From Bacilli bacterium (lineage in GTDB: Bacteria > Bacillota_I > Bacilli_A > ML615J-28 > CAG-698): DNA of 64,000 nt. The position numbers and the translations under genes are program-made. Positions 54,259-61,704 of this stretch are shown here, one piece after another. The notes under the pieces were generated by a model. It searched no databases and had not been told where the DNA came from. It saw only the letters and a list, made by a program, of their open reading frames with translations. The first letter of the stretch is position 1. Every line of letters starts with the position of its first letter. The DNA lies in NCBI GenBank assembly GCA_017617065.1, contig JAFZWP010000014.1, positions 27,047 to 91,046 of the forward strand. Direction: 5' to 3'.

Positions 54259-54654
54259 TTAACTATTATAGTTTTCAGTAAATACAATTTTACTTGCATC
54301 TAGAATAGGTAATACAATCGGATTAACCAAAGCTAATGTTGTTAAATTAGTGGTAAGTGATCTTAAATACGGATAGACCATTTGAAATCCTTCTCGTTTC
54401 ATAAATCTTACAATTGTTTCTTTATCTTCATTAACAAATTCAAATATTCCTGTTACTCTAGCAATAAGATCGATTGGAAATGGATTTTCAATAGTACTAT
54501 TCACTTTCACACCAAGGCTAATACTATAACAATCATCATTGTTTCTATTAATAGCAGCACTAAATAATGGTGAGAAAGTGTAATTTCCTTTCATATTGTT
54601 GTTAATTATTGATGCTTCATTGATTACAATAGTCATTTTAGTTAGCGCAGGCAT
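54259..54654 (-). CDS. SecB-like chaperone of a toxin-antitoxin-chaperone module
   Basis: A 131-residue protein resembling SecB (PF02556). The strongest match is the C-terminal half: MVYPYLRSLTTNLTTLALVN followed by PIVLPI, like the YPYIREL...T helix of SecB; the N-terminal half has the expected beta strands (YSISLGVKV, IDLIARVTGIFEF). Low-GC Gram-positives normally lack SecB; in TAC systems a SecB-like chaperone protects the antitoxin. It overlaps the antitoxin gene by 17 bases and has GGAG 9 bases upstream. Context (HigB, HigA, SecB-like) matches the mycobacterial HigB1-HigA1-Rv1957 arrangement. Confidence 0.78.
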   Translation of the reverse strand: MPALTKMTIVINEASIINNNMKGNYTFSPLFSAAINRNNDDCYSISLGVKVNSTIENPFPIDLIARVTGIFEFVNEDKETIVRFMKREGFQMVYPYLRSLTTNLTTLALVNPIVLPILDASKIVFTENYNS

Positions 54655-55006
54655 AATTGATCTCTCCTATATTCATAATCATATTTGCTCCTATAAAATC
54701 CGAACAATAGTTTTTATCTTCATCGTTTAAACTGATGATGTTGCTATAAGCGAATTCATCTTGGAATATTAATTCGATTCCTAAATATGTTGCTACTCTA
54801 ATAATTGTATCAATTCTTGGAATCACTTGTATATTTTCCATTCTAGCAATTGCTGATTGCTTTAATCCGCACATTTTAGCAAGTTCTGCTTGCGTTAAGC
54901 CTCTATTATTTCTTTCAATTATTAATTGGGAAATGATGTTTGCTGTTTTCTTTGCTATCTTTCTTTCTAATAATACTTCCTTCTCATTTAATACTTTATT
55001 TTCCAT
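54638..55006 (-). CDS. higA: HigA-like XRE antitoxin
   Basis: A 122-residue antitoxin. The HTH lies at about residues 32-88 (NNRGLTQAELAKMCGLKQSA followed by IARMENIQVIPRIDTI). About 35 residues follow, ending SDFIGANMIMNIGEINYACAN; in TAC systems such a tail (ChAD) makes the antitoxin depend on its chaperone. The start at 55006 has AGGAG 9 bases upstream; a frame to 55024 exists but has a weaker site. It overlaps the toxin gene by 11 bases and the chaperone gene by 17. Confidence 0.88.
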   Translation of the reverse strand: MENKVLNEKEVLLERKIAKKTANIISQLIIERNNRGLTQAELAKMCGLKQSAIARMENIQVIPRIDTIIRVATYLGIELIFQDEFAYSNIISLNDEDKNYCSDFIGANMIMNIGEINYACAN

Positions 55007-55370
55007 CCTTGTATCTCCTATCATAATCTTTCTTCTCTCTAATTGCTTTTTTAATCTCTTCTTCCGCTTTATTCTTTTTCTTTACAAATCCATGGAGCAA
55101 AACATAACTTTGATCTTCACTAATAAAATAATAAAAAACTCTAACATCATCTGGCCTTAATTCATATATACCATTTTTATCATCAACACGCTTCGATGCT
55201 TTAGGATTAAATAATTGATTTATTTGGTATCCATAAGCACTAAGCATATTAATATATTGCTCAATCTTAGTAACTAACTTAAAATTGCTACGATCTTCAA
55301 TTAGTTCATCAAGGAATTCATCGATTAAGCATCTCCCATTTTCAGTTTTATATTTTATTACTTCATACAT
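54996..55370 (-). CDS. higB: HigB/RelE-like toxin (Gp49 family)
   Basis: A 124-residue toxin of the HigB/Gp49 group in the RelE superfamily. Family signs are LSAYGYQINQLFNPKASKRV, GIYELRPDDVRVFYYF and VLLHGFVKKKNKAEEEIKKA. Such toxins cut mRNA on the ribosome. Toxin precedes antitoxin, the reverse of many TA pairs but usual for higBA. A promoter with a 24-bp palindrome lies 31 bases upstream. Confidence 0.9.
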   Translation of the reverse strand: MYEVIKYKTENGRCLIDEFLDELIEDRSNFKLVTKIEQYINMLSAYGYQINQLFNPKASKRVDDKNGIYELRPDDVRVFYYFISEDQSYVLLHGFVKKKNKAEEEIKKAIREKKDYDRRYKDGK

Positions 55371-55400
55371 AAGCCACCATTTCTATCACTAGCCTAATTA

Positions 55401-55424
55401 AATTATAACATTTATGTTATAATT
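55401..55424. promoter_or_regulatory. Perfect 24-bp palindrome, operator of the TAC operon
   Basis: AATTATAACAT (55401-55411) and ATGTTATAATT (55414-55424) are exact inverted copies around TT. The palindrome fills the -10 box and the spacer of the promoter, so bound HigA would block RNA polymerase. Confidence 0.75.
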
Positions 55425-55429
55425 GTCAA
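55402..55429 (-). promoter_or_regulatory. Promoter of the TAC operon
   Basis: TTGACA (55424-55429) and TATAAT (55402-55407) on the minus strand, both consensus, with a 16-base spacer. Confidence 0.85.
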
Positions 55430-55529
55430 CATTATTTTTGCCTTTATTAATTTTTATATCAACAAACACAATATTAATCTTATTAATAATTACTGAATCT
55501 GCAATTTTATAAAAACATAATCCTTCATA

Positions 55530-55552
55530 AAAAAAAGACTCGTAAGAGTCCT
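55530..55552 (-). terminator. Terminator of the D-lactate dehydrogenase gene
   Basis: GACTC (55537-55541) pairs with GAGTC (55546-55550), followed on the minus strand by TTTTTTTT. Confidence 0.8.
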
Positions 55553-55592
55553 TGTATAATTGTATGTTTAATTCACTTTAAAATTAATGATT

Positions 55593-56630
55593 CTACCAGC
55601 AACTTTTCTTTCTTGCTTTTAAGCATGCATTTAAGTCATTTTTATTCTTACACATATAACATATTTCATTTGGAGAATACTCTCCACTAAATGCTTTATC
55701 TAAGTTATCAATAGTTGTTTTAGCTATTTCTTCTAAAGCTTCTTTAGTTAGGTATGCTTGATGGCTTGTTAAAATGACATTTGGCATAGATATTAATAAT
55801 GATAATGTATCATCATTAATACCTTCTAAGCTTTTATCTACAAAGAATACATTGCTTTCTTCTTCGTATACATCTAGGCCGGCTCCGCCAATCTTTTTAG
55901 ATTTTAAGCCTTCAAGTAAACTTGCCGCATCGATTAAACCACCTCTAGATGTATTAATAATCATTACGCCCTCTTTCATCTTAGAAATAGCATCGCTATT
56001 GATTAAATGATAATTATCGCTAGTTAATGGTGCATGTAAAGTAATGATGTCACTTTCTTTATATAGTTCATCTAAAGAAACATAAGTACAGTTTAAGTTA
56101 TGATTTGGGAACAAATCATAAGCTAAAACTCTCATTCCATAACCATTAGCAATATTAATCATTACCTTACCAATTTTACCAGTTCCTATAACGCCTATTG
56201 TTTTACCACTTAAGTTAAAACCCGTTAAACCATTTAAACTAAAATTAAAATCTCTAACACGGTTATATGCTTTATGAATATGACGCGTTAAGCTATTAAT
56301 TAAAGCAAATGCGTGTTCCGCAATAGCTTCTGGTGCATAACCGGGTACTGTTAAGATGTGCACTTTTTTATACGCTGCCTTAACATCTACATTATTATAC
56401 CCAGCACATCTTAACACTAATACATGAATATTAAATTCATTTAGTTTGTCCAATACTTCATTGTCAATTCTATCATTAACAAATGCACATACAGCATCAT
56501 ACCCTTTAGCAAGTATTACAGTATCAATACTTAGTAATGCATCAAAATAAGTAATATCATACTTTCCATTATTCACTTTATCAAATGATACTTTATCATA
56601 TTCTTTAGAATCAAAAAATGCTATCTTCAT
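55593..56630 (-). CDS. ldhA: D-2-hydroxyacid dehydrogenase (D-lactate dehydrogenase-like)
   Basis: A 345-residue NAD-dependent enzyme. The Rossmann motif is GVIGTGKIGKVM (near 148), the substrate Arg is in NTSRGG (near 235) with Glu in DVYEEE, and the catalytic His in LTSHQAYLT (near 295). LRCAGYNNVDV fits the D-lactate dehydrogenase branch. It reduces pyruvate to D-lactate, regenerating NAD in fermentation. The C-terminus is unusual: a Cys-rich end CYMCKNKNDLNACLKARKKSCW, whose last codons are one copy of a 24-nt repeat found again at 54180. A TTGAAA/TAATAT promoter with 17-base spacing may lie near 56658-56686. Confidence 0.9.
   Translation of the reverse strand: MKIAFFDSKEYDKVSFDKVNNGKYDITYFDALLSIDTVILAKGYDAVCAFVNDRIDNEVLDKLNEFNIHVLVLRCAGYNNVDVKAAYKKVHILTVPGYAPEAIAEHAFALINSLTRHIHKAYNRVRDFNFSLNGLTGFNLSGKTIGVIGTGKIGKVMINIANGYGMRVLAYDLFPNHNLNCTYVSLDELYKESDIITLHAPLTSDNYHLINSDAISKMKEGVMIINTSRGGLIDAASLLEGLKSKKIGGAGLDVYEEESNVFFVDKSLEGINDDTLSLLISMPNVILTSHQAYLTKEALEEIAKTTIDNLDKAFSGEYSPNEICYMCKNKNDLNACLKARKKSCW
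55596..55619. repeat. 24-nt direct repeat, right copy, in the 3' end of ldhA
   Basis: Codes KARKKSCW at the end of the D-lactate dehydrogenase and matches 54180-54203 at 22 of 24 bases in the same orientation. Together they bracket the TAC module. Confidence 0.6.
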
Positions 56631-56698
56631 ACTTATTACCTCTATATATCCATATTATAATAATTATAATCTTTTTTCAATTAATTTGCTTTTATAAG

Positions 56699-56737
56699 AT
56701 AAAATACCCCAGACTTTAAATAGTCTGGAGTATTTTT
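56699..56737 (-). terminator. Terminator of the abiH operon
   Basis: AAAATAC-CCCAGACT pairs with AGTCTGG-GTATTTT (one mismatch, 6-base loop); T-rich tail on the minus strand. Confidence 0.8.
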
Positions 56738-56749
56738 CTTGCATTGTTT

Positions 56750-57742
56750 CTACATTTTATGTTGTTTTTTCATTATCTTTTTCTTTTTTTTATAATCATC
56801 ACATATTTTGGTGATTCTATCTATATTTTTATCAAATGCTTTTTCGTCATTGAATACTAGATTATATGTTAAAACAACATCTTCATAAAAACTCTTATCA
56901 AATTCTTCATTTTCCTTCGTCATTTCAATAATATTTTTACATTCACTATATACTTTTTTAAACCTAATCCATAAGTAAAGTTTATCCTCTGCAATAAATA
57001 CTTTTTCATCATCAACTGGCAATATCTTTAAAGCCTCTTCTTTCGCGACTTTAATGAAATCAACAATTTCGTATATAACAATTAATAAAGTGGTCAACGT
57101 CGCATAAAGCGAAAACATTAGTAGTGTTTCTTCTAACACGTTATATTCAACATCAAAATAGTAAAAAATAGTTGTAGATGATAATAATACTAAATTAAAT
57201 AGTATTATAGTTGCAGGTAAATAATTTCTTCTGATGAAATGATTTCGTTTTTGAATCTTAGAAAGCGCAACGAATTCATTTATCAATTTATCCTCAGTGC
57301 AATTTGCTTCTTCAATATCAACTTTATCATTTTTCATTTCTGATAGTGTTTTATATATATTTGAACACCAAAAAATATATACTGCTATTAAAACAGCGAA
57401 AATAGTCCAAACGAGGAGTAATAGTTCGTTAGCTCTATCTTTTACTCGCAAATCAAAACTTATTGAAAAAACAAATTCAGCTAAATATAGTTGTATAACA
57501 GCTACTATTCGCATCCTTTTAATATGTTTTCTCTTCATTTTTTTACTAAACATTAATGTAATACCATAAGTAATATAGGAAATAATTAACACTAAAAAAC
57601 CTATAGTAATCATTCCAGCAACTATTTCTTGAATAGGTGTGTTCGCTTTTAATACCTTAATAAGTAATGTAAAAAGAATGTACACCAACGCAAAAAAAGT
57701 TATTAATATATCTATTATTATTGTTCTATATGATTTATTCAT
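56750..57742 (-). CDS. Membrane protein encoded next to AbiH
   Basis: A 330-residue protein I do not recognise. Hydrophobic segments at about 8-29, 39-63, 80-98, 107-130, 172-193 and 203-225; the last 100 residues are a charged, helical cytoplasmic tail (EFDKSFYEDVVLTYNLVFND) ending in a Lys-rich stretch. It starts 27 bases after abiH with a good GAGGAGG ribosome site, so they form an operon with a shared terminator. Membrane effectors with a helical tail are frequent in abortive-infection systems; whether this one is the effector is inferred. Confidence 0.7.
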   Translation of the reverse strand: MNKSYRTIIIDILITFFALVYILFTLLIKVLKANTPIQEIVAGMITIGFLVLIISYITYGITLMFSKKMKRKHIKRMRIVAVIQLYLAEFVFSISFDLRVKDRANELLLLVWTIFAVLIAVYIFWCSNIYKTLSEMKNDKVDIEEANCTEDKLINEFVALSKIQKRNHFIRRNYLPATIILFNLVLLSSTTIFYYFDVEYNVLEETLLMFSLYATLTTLLIVIYEIVDFIKVAKEEALKILPVDDEKVFIAEDKLYLWIRFKKVYSECKNIIEMTKENEEFDKSFYEDVVLTYNLVFNDEKAFDKNIDRITKICDDYKKKKKIMKKQHKM

Positions 57743-57769
57743 TTATACCTCCTCTCGCTCTATATAAAT

Positions 57770-58870
57770 TCATTCATTATCTATGAAGTTGTCTTTTTCA
57801 AGTTTAATTCTCCCCTCCAATATTAATCTATGTAAAAGATTATTCGTATTATCTTTATTCAGTGATGCCCCATATTTTCTTATAAGGGCGAATAGTTTAT
57901 TAGTCATACTATTTCGATATTTCTTCTTCTCTAAATCACTATTAAGAAAATTATCACTGTAAATGAATTTTACTACTGTATTACCATTATACAAGTCCAC
58001 AAAATCAAAAACACTTTCAAAATAAGAATAGTCTTGCCCGCCAAGAGAATGGCCATATATTACTATCTCATCAAAAATAGTATTTAGTATAATTGGCGAG
58101 TCATTTCTTATTAGTTTTCGATATGTTTTAGTAAATTCAATTGCCTCACCATCTATTTCTTCACCATCTATACCAATAATCGGTAAGTCATTTATCTTAC
58201 CATGTACATTATTTTCAATATATCCCTCAAAATTGCCTACACTCGTATAATTAAAATTCAATATCTTTCCATTTGGGTGCCCATTAATCAGCGATTTCAT
58301 AATAATATCCGTATACTCGCCATACCTCTTATGTTCCTTTAAAAGATCTCTCAGATATTGCGCAAACTCACTTTCAAACACACCTAACTCAGAGTGTAAA
58401 TACTCCATATAATTCCTAATATTTTGGTTTCGCAGCAAAACGCTCGACTTATTAATGAATGATTTTACTCCATCTTCATCACAAATCGGAAAATAATTTC
58501 TCTGATGTTTTATTGTATCATCATATAATCCCTCAAAAAGTTTAATCATTTTCTCAGATAAAAGCGAGCGCAAAAAAGCCTCGACATCCATCCAGTTTTC
58601 CTTATTGCTATCAACACTTAGTCTTCTTTGATATTCCTTATTGAAGTTGATTTCTTCCGTTTGAATACCATATCCTCTATAAGTTGTTGGTCTGTAATAT
58701 GTATTATAGAGCAGTAGTGATATAAAACTCACATTTTCAAGACTCATACTATTATTTCCTATCCAACTTTCAATCTTCTTTCTTTCATTGTTTTGAAAGA
58801 AATCGTCAAATTTGGAATCCAGCTTCGCTTGTAAATCAAATCCATTTCCTATTACTATTAGTTTAGCCAT
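57770..58870 (-). CDS. abiH: AbiH family abortive infection protein
   Basis: A 366-residue protein of the AbiH family (PF14253). The N-terminus LIVIGNGFDLQAKLDSKFDD is diagnostic; further family blocks are ILNFNYTS (near 205), NVHGKIND (near 222) and IVIYGHSLGGQDYSYF (near 271). AbiH gives phage resistance in lactococci through an unknown mechanism. AAGGAGG lies 7 bases before the ATG. The gene is followed by a membrane protein gene in the same unit. No relation to the flanking HEPN and FRG genes can be proved, but they cluster. Confidence 0.88.
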   Translation of the reverse strand: MAKLIVIGNGFDLQAKLDSKFDDFFQNNERKKIESWIGNNSMSLENVSFISLLLYNTYYRPTTYRGYGIQTEEINFNKEYQRRLSVDSNKENWMDVEAFLRSLLSEKMIKLFEGLYDDTIKHQRNYFPICDEDGVKSFINKSSVLLRNQNIRNYMEYLHSELGVFESEFAQYLRDLLKEHKRYGEYTDIIMKSLINGHPNGKILNFNYTSVGNFEGYIENNVHGKINDLPIIGIDGEEIDGEAIEFTKTYRKLIRNDSPIILNTIFDEIVIYGHSLGGQDYSYFESVFDFVDLYNGNTVVKFIYSDNFLNSDLEKKKYRNSMTNKLFALIRKYGASLNKDNTNNLLHRLILEGRIKLEKDNFIDNE

Positions 58871-59195
58871 TATGTTCCTCCTTGCACCTATTGTTCATAA
58901 TCATTTTCAAGTCCATTATAATGATACTTTTTGTGAATACAGGTTTTTTTAAAAAAATATATATTTCTTGTTCATTTTTAAATTATAGAATTAATGTTAT
59001 TAAATCTATATTTTCCAGATTCTGCGTGATTATATCATTTTATACTTTTATCAATCCAAATAATTAACATTCTATATAGATTAAAATGGCTCGCTAGAGC
59101 CATTATCAATCATCATATTTCATTGATTCTAAAGATTTTTAATTCATCTTTTTTTCAATCTTTTTAATCGTGGTCATTACATATAATACCAAATA
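58871..59195. other. 325-bp AT-rich gap without a gene
   Basis: Between abiH and the HEPN-like gene. It contains the abiH ribosome site with a TATAAT near 58916-58921 but no convincing -35, long A/T runs, and a hairpin terminator at 59083-59106. I see no coding sequence or RNA gene. Confidence 0.6.
59083..59106 (-). terminator. Terminator downstream of the HEPN-like gene
   Basis: AATGGCTC and GAGCCATT form an 8-bp stem around GCTA, with TTTTAAT on the minus strand. The stem core GGCTCG-TAGAGCC is nearly the same as in the terminator at 63899. Confidence 0.65.
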
Positions 59196-59621
59196 CTATC
59201 TTTTATGCTTTGTACAATATTCAACTCTAATATTTTCTAGTATTTGTGATGCTCTCTTTACCCTTTCGTGATCACTAATAAGTTCATCACATTGTTTTAG
59301 ATAAGCACTCGAGCTAAACCAATTAGGTATATACATAAACTTTATAAAAACCATATGTGCCCAGTGATTTCTATTCTTGCAAATTTGGCTCAAGAAATTA
59401 TAATCTTCTTTTGAGATGTATGGCTTATCATCTGAGTAGTCAAGATCTCTTAATCTATTAATCATTTGTCCTAGAGTAATTGTTTCAATATCATCTATGT
59501 TTTCATCAACATCTCCTGAAAGCATAAATGCATATATCAACTTAACATCGTGTTCTATTTCTTGATAATACATCATTGTTTCAGCATACATTTTTTTAAA
59601 GTCTTCAAAATCTAGTTTCAT
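59196..59621 (-). CDS. HEPN-like small protein, possible RNase
   Basis: A 141-residue, mostly helical protein. Near residues 84-89 it has RNHWAH, which fits the R-x4-H motif of HEPN ribonucleases, preceded by an IC-K helix and followed by a hydrophobic helix (MVFIKFMYIPNWF), the usual setting. HEPN proteins act as RNases in toxin-antitoxin and phage-defence systems. AGAGG lies 10 bases before the ATG. No nucleotidyltransferase partner is adjacent; its upstream neighbour is a broken FRG-domain gene, 97 bases away. Function assigned from the motif only. Confidence 0.55.
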   Translation of the reverse strand: MKLDFEDFKKMYAETMMYYQEIEHDVKLIYAFMLSGDVDENIDDIETITLGQMINRLRDLDYSDDKPYISKEDYNFLSQICKNRNHWAHMVFIKFMYIPNWFSSSAYLKQCDELISDHERVKRASQILENIRVEYCTKHKR

Positions 59622-59718
59622 GTTTAAAATACCTCTTATTCTAATTTTTTGCTATTGTTGATATAGAGATAATATAAATCATATGTACAGCGCAAATACA
59701 ATTTATACTATTCATAAT

Positions 59719-60183
59719 TTACGATAATGGTGTTCCCATAAAATATAAATATGGATCCATTAAGTGATCATAATCAATCGCTTTATGCTTATCAACAATA
59801 CATTCATAAATTTTTTGTTTCGTTATGTTTGTCCTCACACTATTCGCCGCATTAATTCTATATTTAGTTATATTCCCAAAATCTAACGGCATTAGTATTA
59901 GTCCATTTACTATTACACATTTCTTAAAACACAACATCGCTCCCTTTTGATATTTCATCCTATCATTAGTTTTATTAGTAATAAATGCTGCTTTTACTTC
60001 AAAATCTTCATACGTACAATTAAAAAGTTGTTTATTTCTTATAAACGATGTTGGATTCAGTTTTCCAGAATACATAAATACATCTAATTTAAAAACAGAT
60101 TCTTCTTCAATTGGCTCTACTTTTTCTTTAAACGATAATTTAAATATTGCTGCATCCTTATATAAGTAATCATTCACATTCAT
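59719..60183 (-). pseudogene. C-terminal part of an FRG-domain gene, after an in-frame stop
   Basis: A 154-residue frame that begins with the codon right after the TAA at 60184-60186 and lies in the same frame as the FRG gene upstream. YLYKDAAIFKLSFKE looks like the natural continuation of an FRG domain (small-residue pair then A-I-F strand). No Shine-Dalgarno sequence precedes its ATG. So the ancestral protein was probably about 392 residues and one stop codon now divides it. Expression by re-initiation at the adjacent TAA-ATG or by read-through cannot be excluded. Confidence 0.65.
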
Positions 60184-60897
60184 TTATTGATTATTGCAAG
60201 CAAACGATAAAGCTATCTTTAAGTCTTCTGTAAAGTCTAAAAATGGGCTAAAAGAAATAGAATGCTGTATGAAAGAGCAAAAATCATAATTAATCTCGGT
60301 AAACCCAAACACATCGTCATATTTCTTAATAATATTCCTGTTTTTGTAAATGTTAAAAAGTTCATCTTTATCTATTTTCTTACCATTGTATTCTTTAAGA
60401 TTTCGATAAATTGATGGAAGCAAACTGTACGTATAATCTCGATGGCCACGATAATATGTATTATCTTTTTTATTGTGTAGTTCCCTAATATCTTCATTTA
60501 ATTCAATCAGATCATCAATCGTTCCTTCCTTAATAGATATAACTGAATATACAACTAGCATACAATTAATTTTTATCACTAAAATTAACTGTTCTTTGTC
60601 ATCTTTATCAAAAAAATCATCTGAACTATAGTATTTTAACTCGTGCCATAAATCAAAAATAATCTCATCAATTGCGCTATATATTGATGTTTGTTGTACA
60701 AATTCGCTCAAATAATTAATATTTTTTTGGAATGACCCCCACAAAGAATCAAAATTAAATTGGTATGAATCGTTACAATTAATAAGTTTATATAGATTCT
60801 TGTTATTATAAGAAACGTTGTATACTTTCCGTACATGCTCATTTTTGACTAACTCTTCATCTAATAATCGCAAAATATTCCATAATTTATCATTCAT
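60184..60897 (-). pseudogene. N-terminal part of an FRG-domain protein, cut by an in-frame TAA
   Basis: A 237-residue frame with a helical N-terminus (1-140) and an FRG domain: YYRGHRDYTYSLLPSIYRN (about 146-164) and FIQHSISFSPFLDFTEDLKI (about 210-229) then ALSFACNNQ, where it stops. In FRG proteins the domain continues after this helix, and the next in-frame codons do so. The usual QHYGLPTRLLDWT is changed to QHSISFSPFLDFT. GGGAGG precedes the ATG, so the front half is still well set for translation. FRG domains occur in defence-linked proteins of unknown activity. Confidence 0.65.
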
Positions 60898-61020
60898 ATT
60901 AAGTATACCTCCCAGTAATTACTCTAACTCATTATAGCATAGATTATATCTTGTATACCTAATTAAAAGAAATGTTTTCTAATTAGTATTTAATATTTAG
61001 CCATACCAAAACATAAATTT

Positions 61021-61047
61021 AAAATGCGCTTGTTAAAGCGCATTTTT
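61021..61047 (-). terminator. Terminator after the rfbB remnant
   Basis: AATGCGCTT and AAGCGCATT form a 9-bp stem with a GTTA loop; tail TTTAAATTT on the minus strand. Confidence 0.75.
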
Positions 61048-61055
61048 AAACATTT

Positions 61056-61364
61056 TTAGTGTCTTCTATTATCATACATTTGTTTATAGTATTCTAGATA
61101 TGCTCCAGATGTACATTCATCTACCCACCACATATTGTTTTTATACCAATTGATGGTCATCTTTATTCCTTCTTCAAATGTAGTTGTAGGTGCCCATCCT
61201 AATTCAGCCATTGCTTTGGCTGGATCAATTGCGCATCTTTGATTATGTCCGTGTCTATCTGCTACAAATGTAATTAGGCTTTCAGGTTTTCCTAATTCCT
61301 TAAGTATTGTCTTAACAATATATAAGTTATTTCTTTCGTTATGTCCACCTAATTTATATACTTC
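61056..61364 (-). pseudogene. rfbB: 3' remnant of dTDP-glucose 4,6-dehydratase (rfbB)
   Basis: About 102 codons of an RfbB C-terminus without a start. Reading in from the break: EVYKLGGHNERNNLYIVK, then ESLITFVADRHGHNQRCAID, then AMAELGWAPTTTFEEGIKMT and WYKNN...DNRRH before the stop, all well-known RfbB blocks (GGHNERTN, DRPGHD, GW.P...F..G). Homology ends sharply at EV; the preceding codon is TGA (61365-61367) and the sequence upstream no longer matches, so about 230 codons are gone. The remnant has kept its terminator. The break abuts the PHP-ATPase gene pair, pointing to an insertion or deletion joint. Confidence 0.88.
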
Positions 61365-61398
61365 TCAATATATATGTAACTGTTAATTTCGTTTATTT

Positions 61399-61704
61399 TT
61401 AAGAACAATATTTATTTTCAGCTGCAGCAAAAGCATCATCTACATTCTTTTTTATTTCTATAAAGTTAATTGCATTGAGTTTTGAATATATGTTCTCATA
61501 AATAATTTTTTGAGCCGGATTCATTATATTATTGTTTTGAGTACATTCATCCATATCACGTTCATTATCAATTAAAAACTCAAGCATAGCCAAAATGTCT
61601 TCCTTTGTGATTTGATCAATTTTCAAATATTCTTCGTTATTTCCACTGCTTTTTGCTGGGTTAATAAACAGTCCTTCTCCGTTCTCTATTTTAAGAATCT
61701 TCAT
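61399..61704 (-). CDS. Small acidic partner of the PHP-ATPase
   Basis: A 101-residue protein, start chosen at 61704 with GGAG 8 bases upstream. It begins MKILKIENGEGLFINP and has an acidic helix KEDILAMLEFLIDNERDMDE; no family recognised. The start overlaps the end of the PHP-ATPase gene by 14 bases, so the two are translationally coupled and probably work together. It ends 35 bases from the rfbB break. Confidence 0.7.
   Translation of the reverse strand: MKILKIENGEGLFINPAKSSGNNEEYLKIDQITKEDILAMLEFLIDNERDMDECTQNNNIMNPAQKIIYENIYSKLNAINFIEIKKNVDDAFAAAENKYCS

Noticed and set aside
61056..61364. Treating the rfbB-like stretch as a short functional gene
   Set aside because: It has no start codon context, begins directly after an in-frame TGA and lacks the NAD-binding and catalytic parts of the enzyme.
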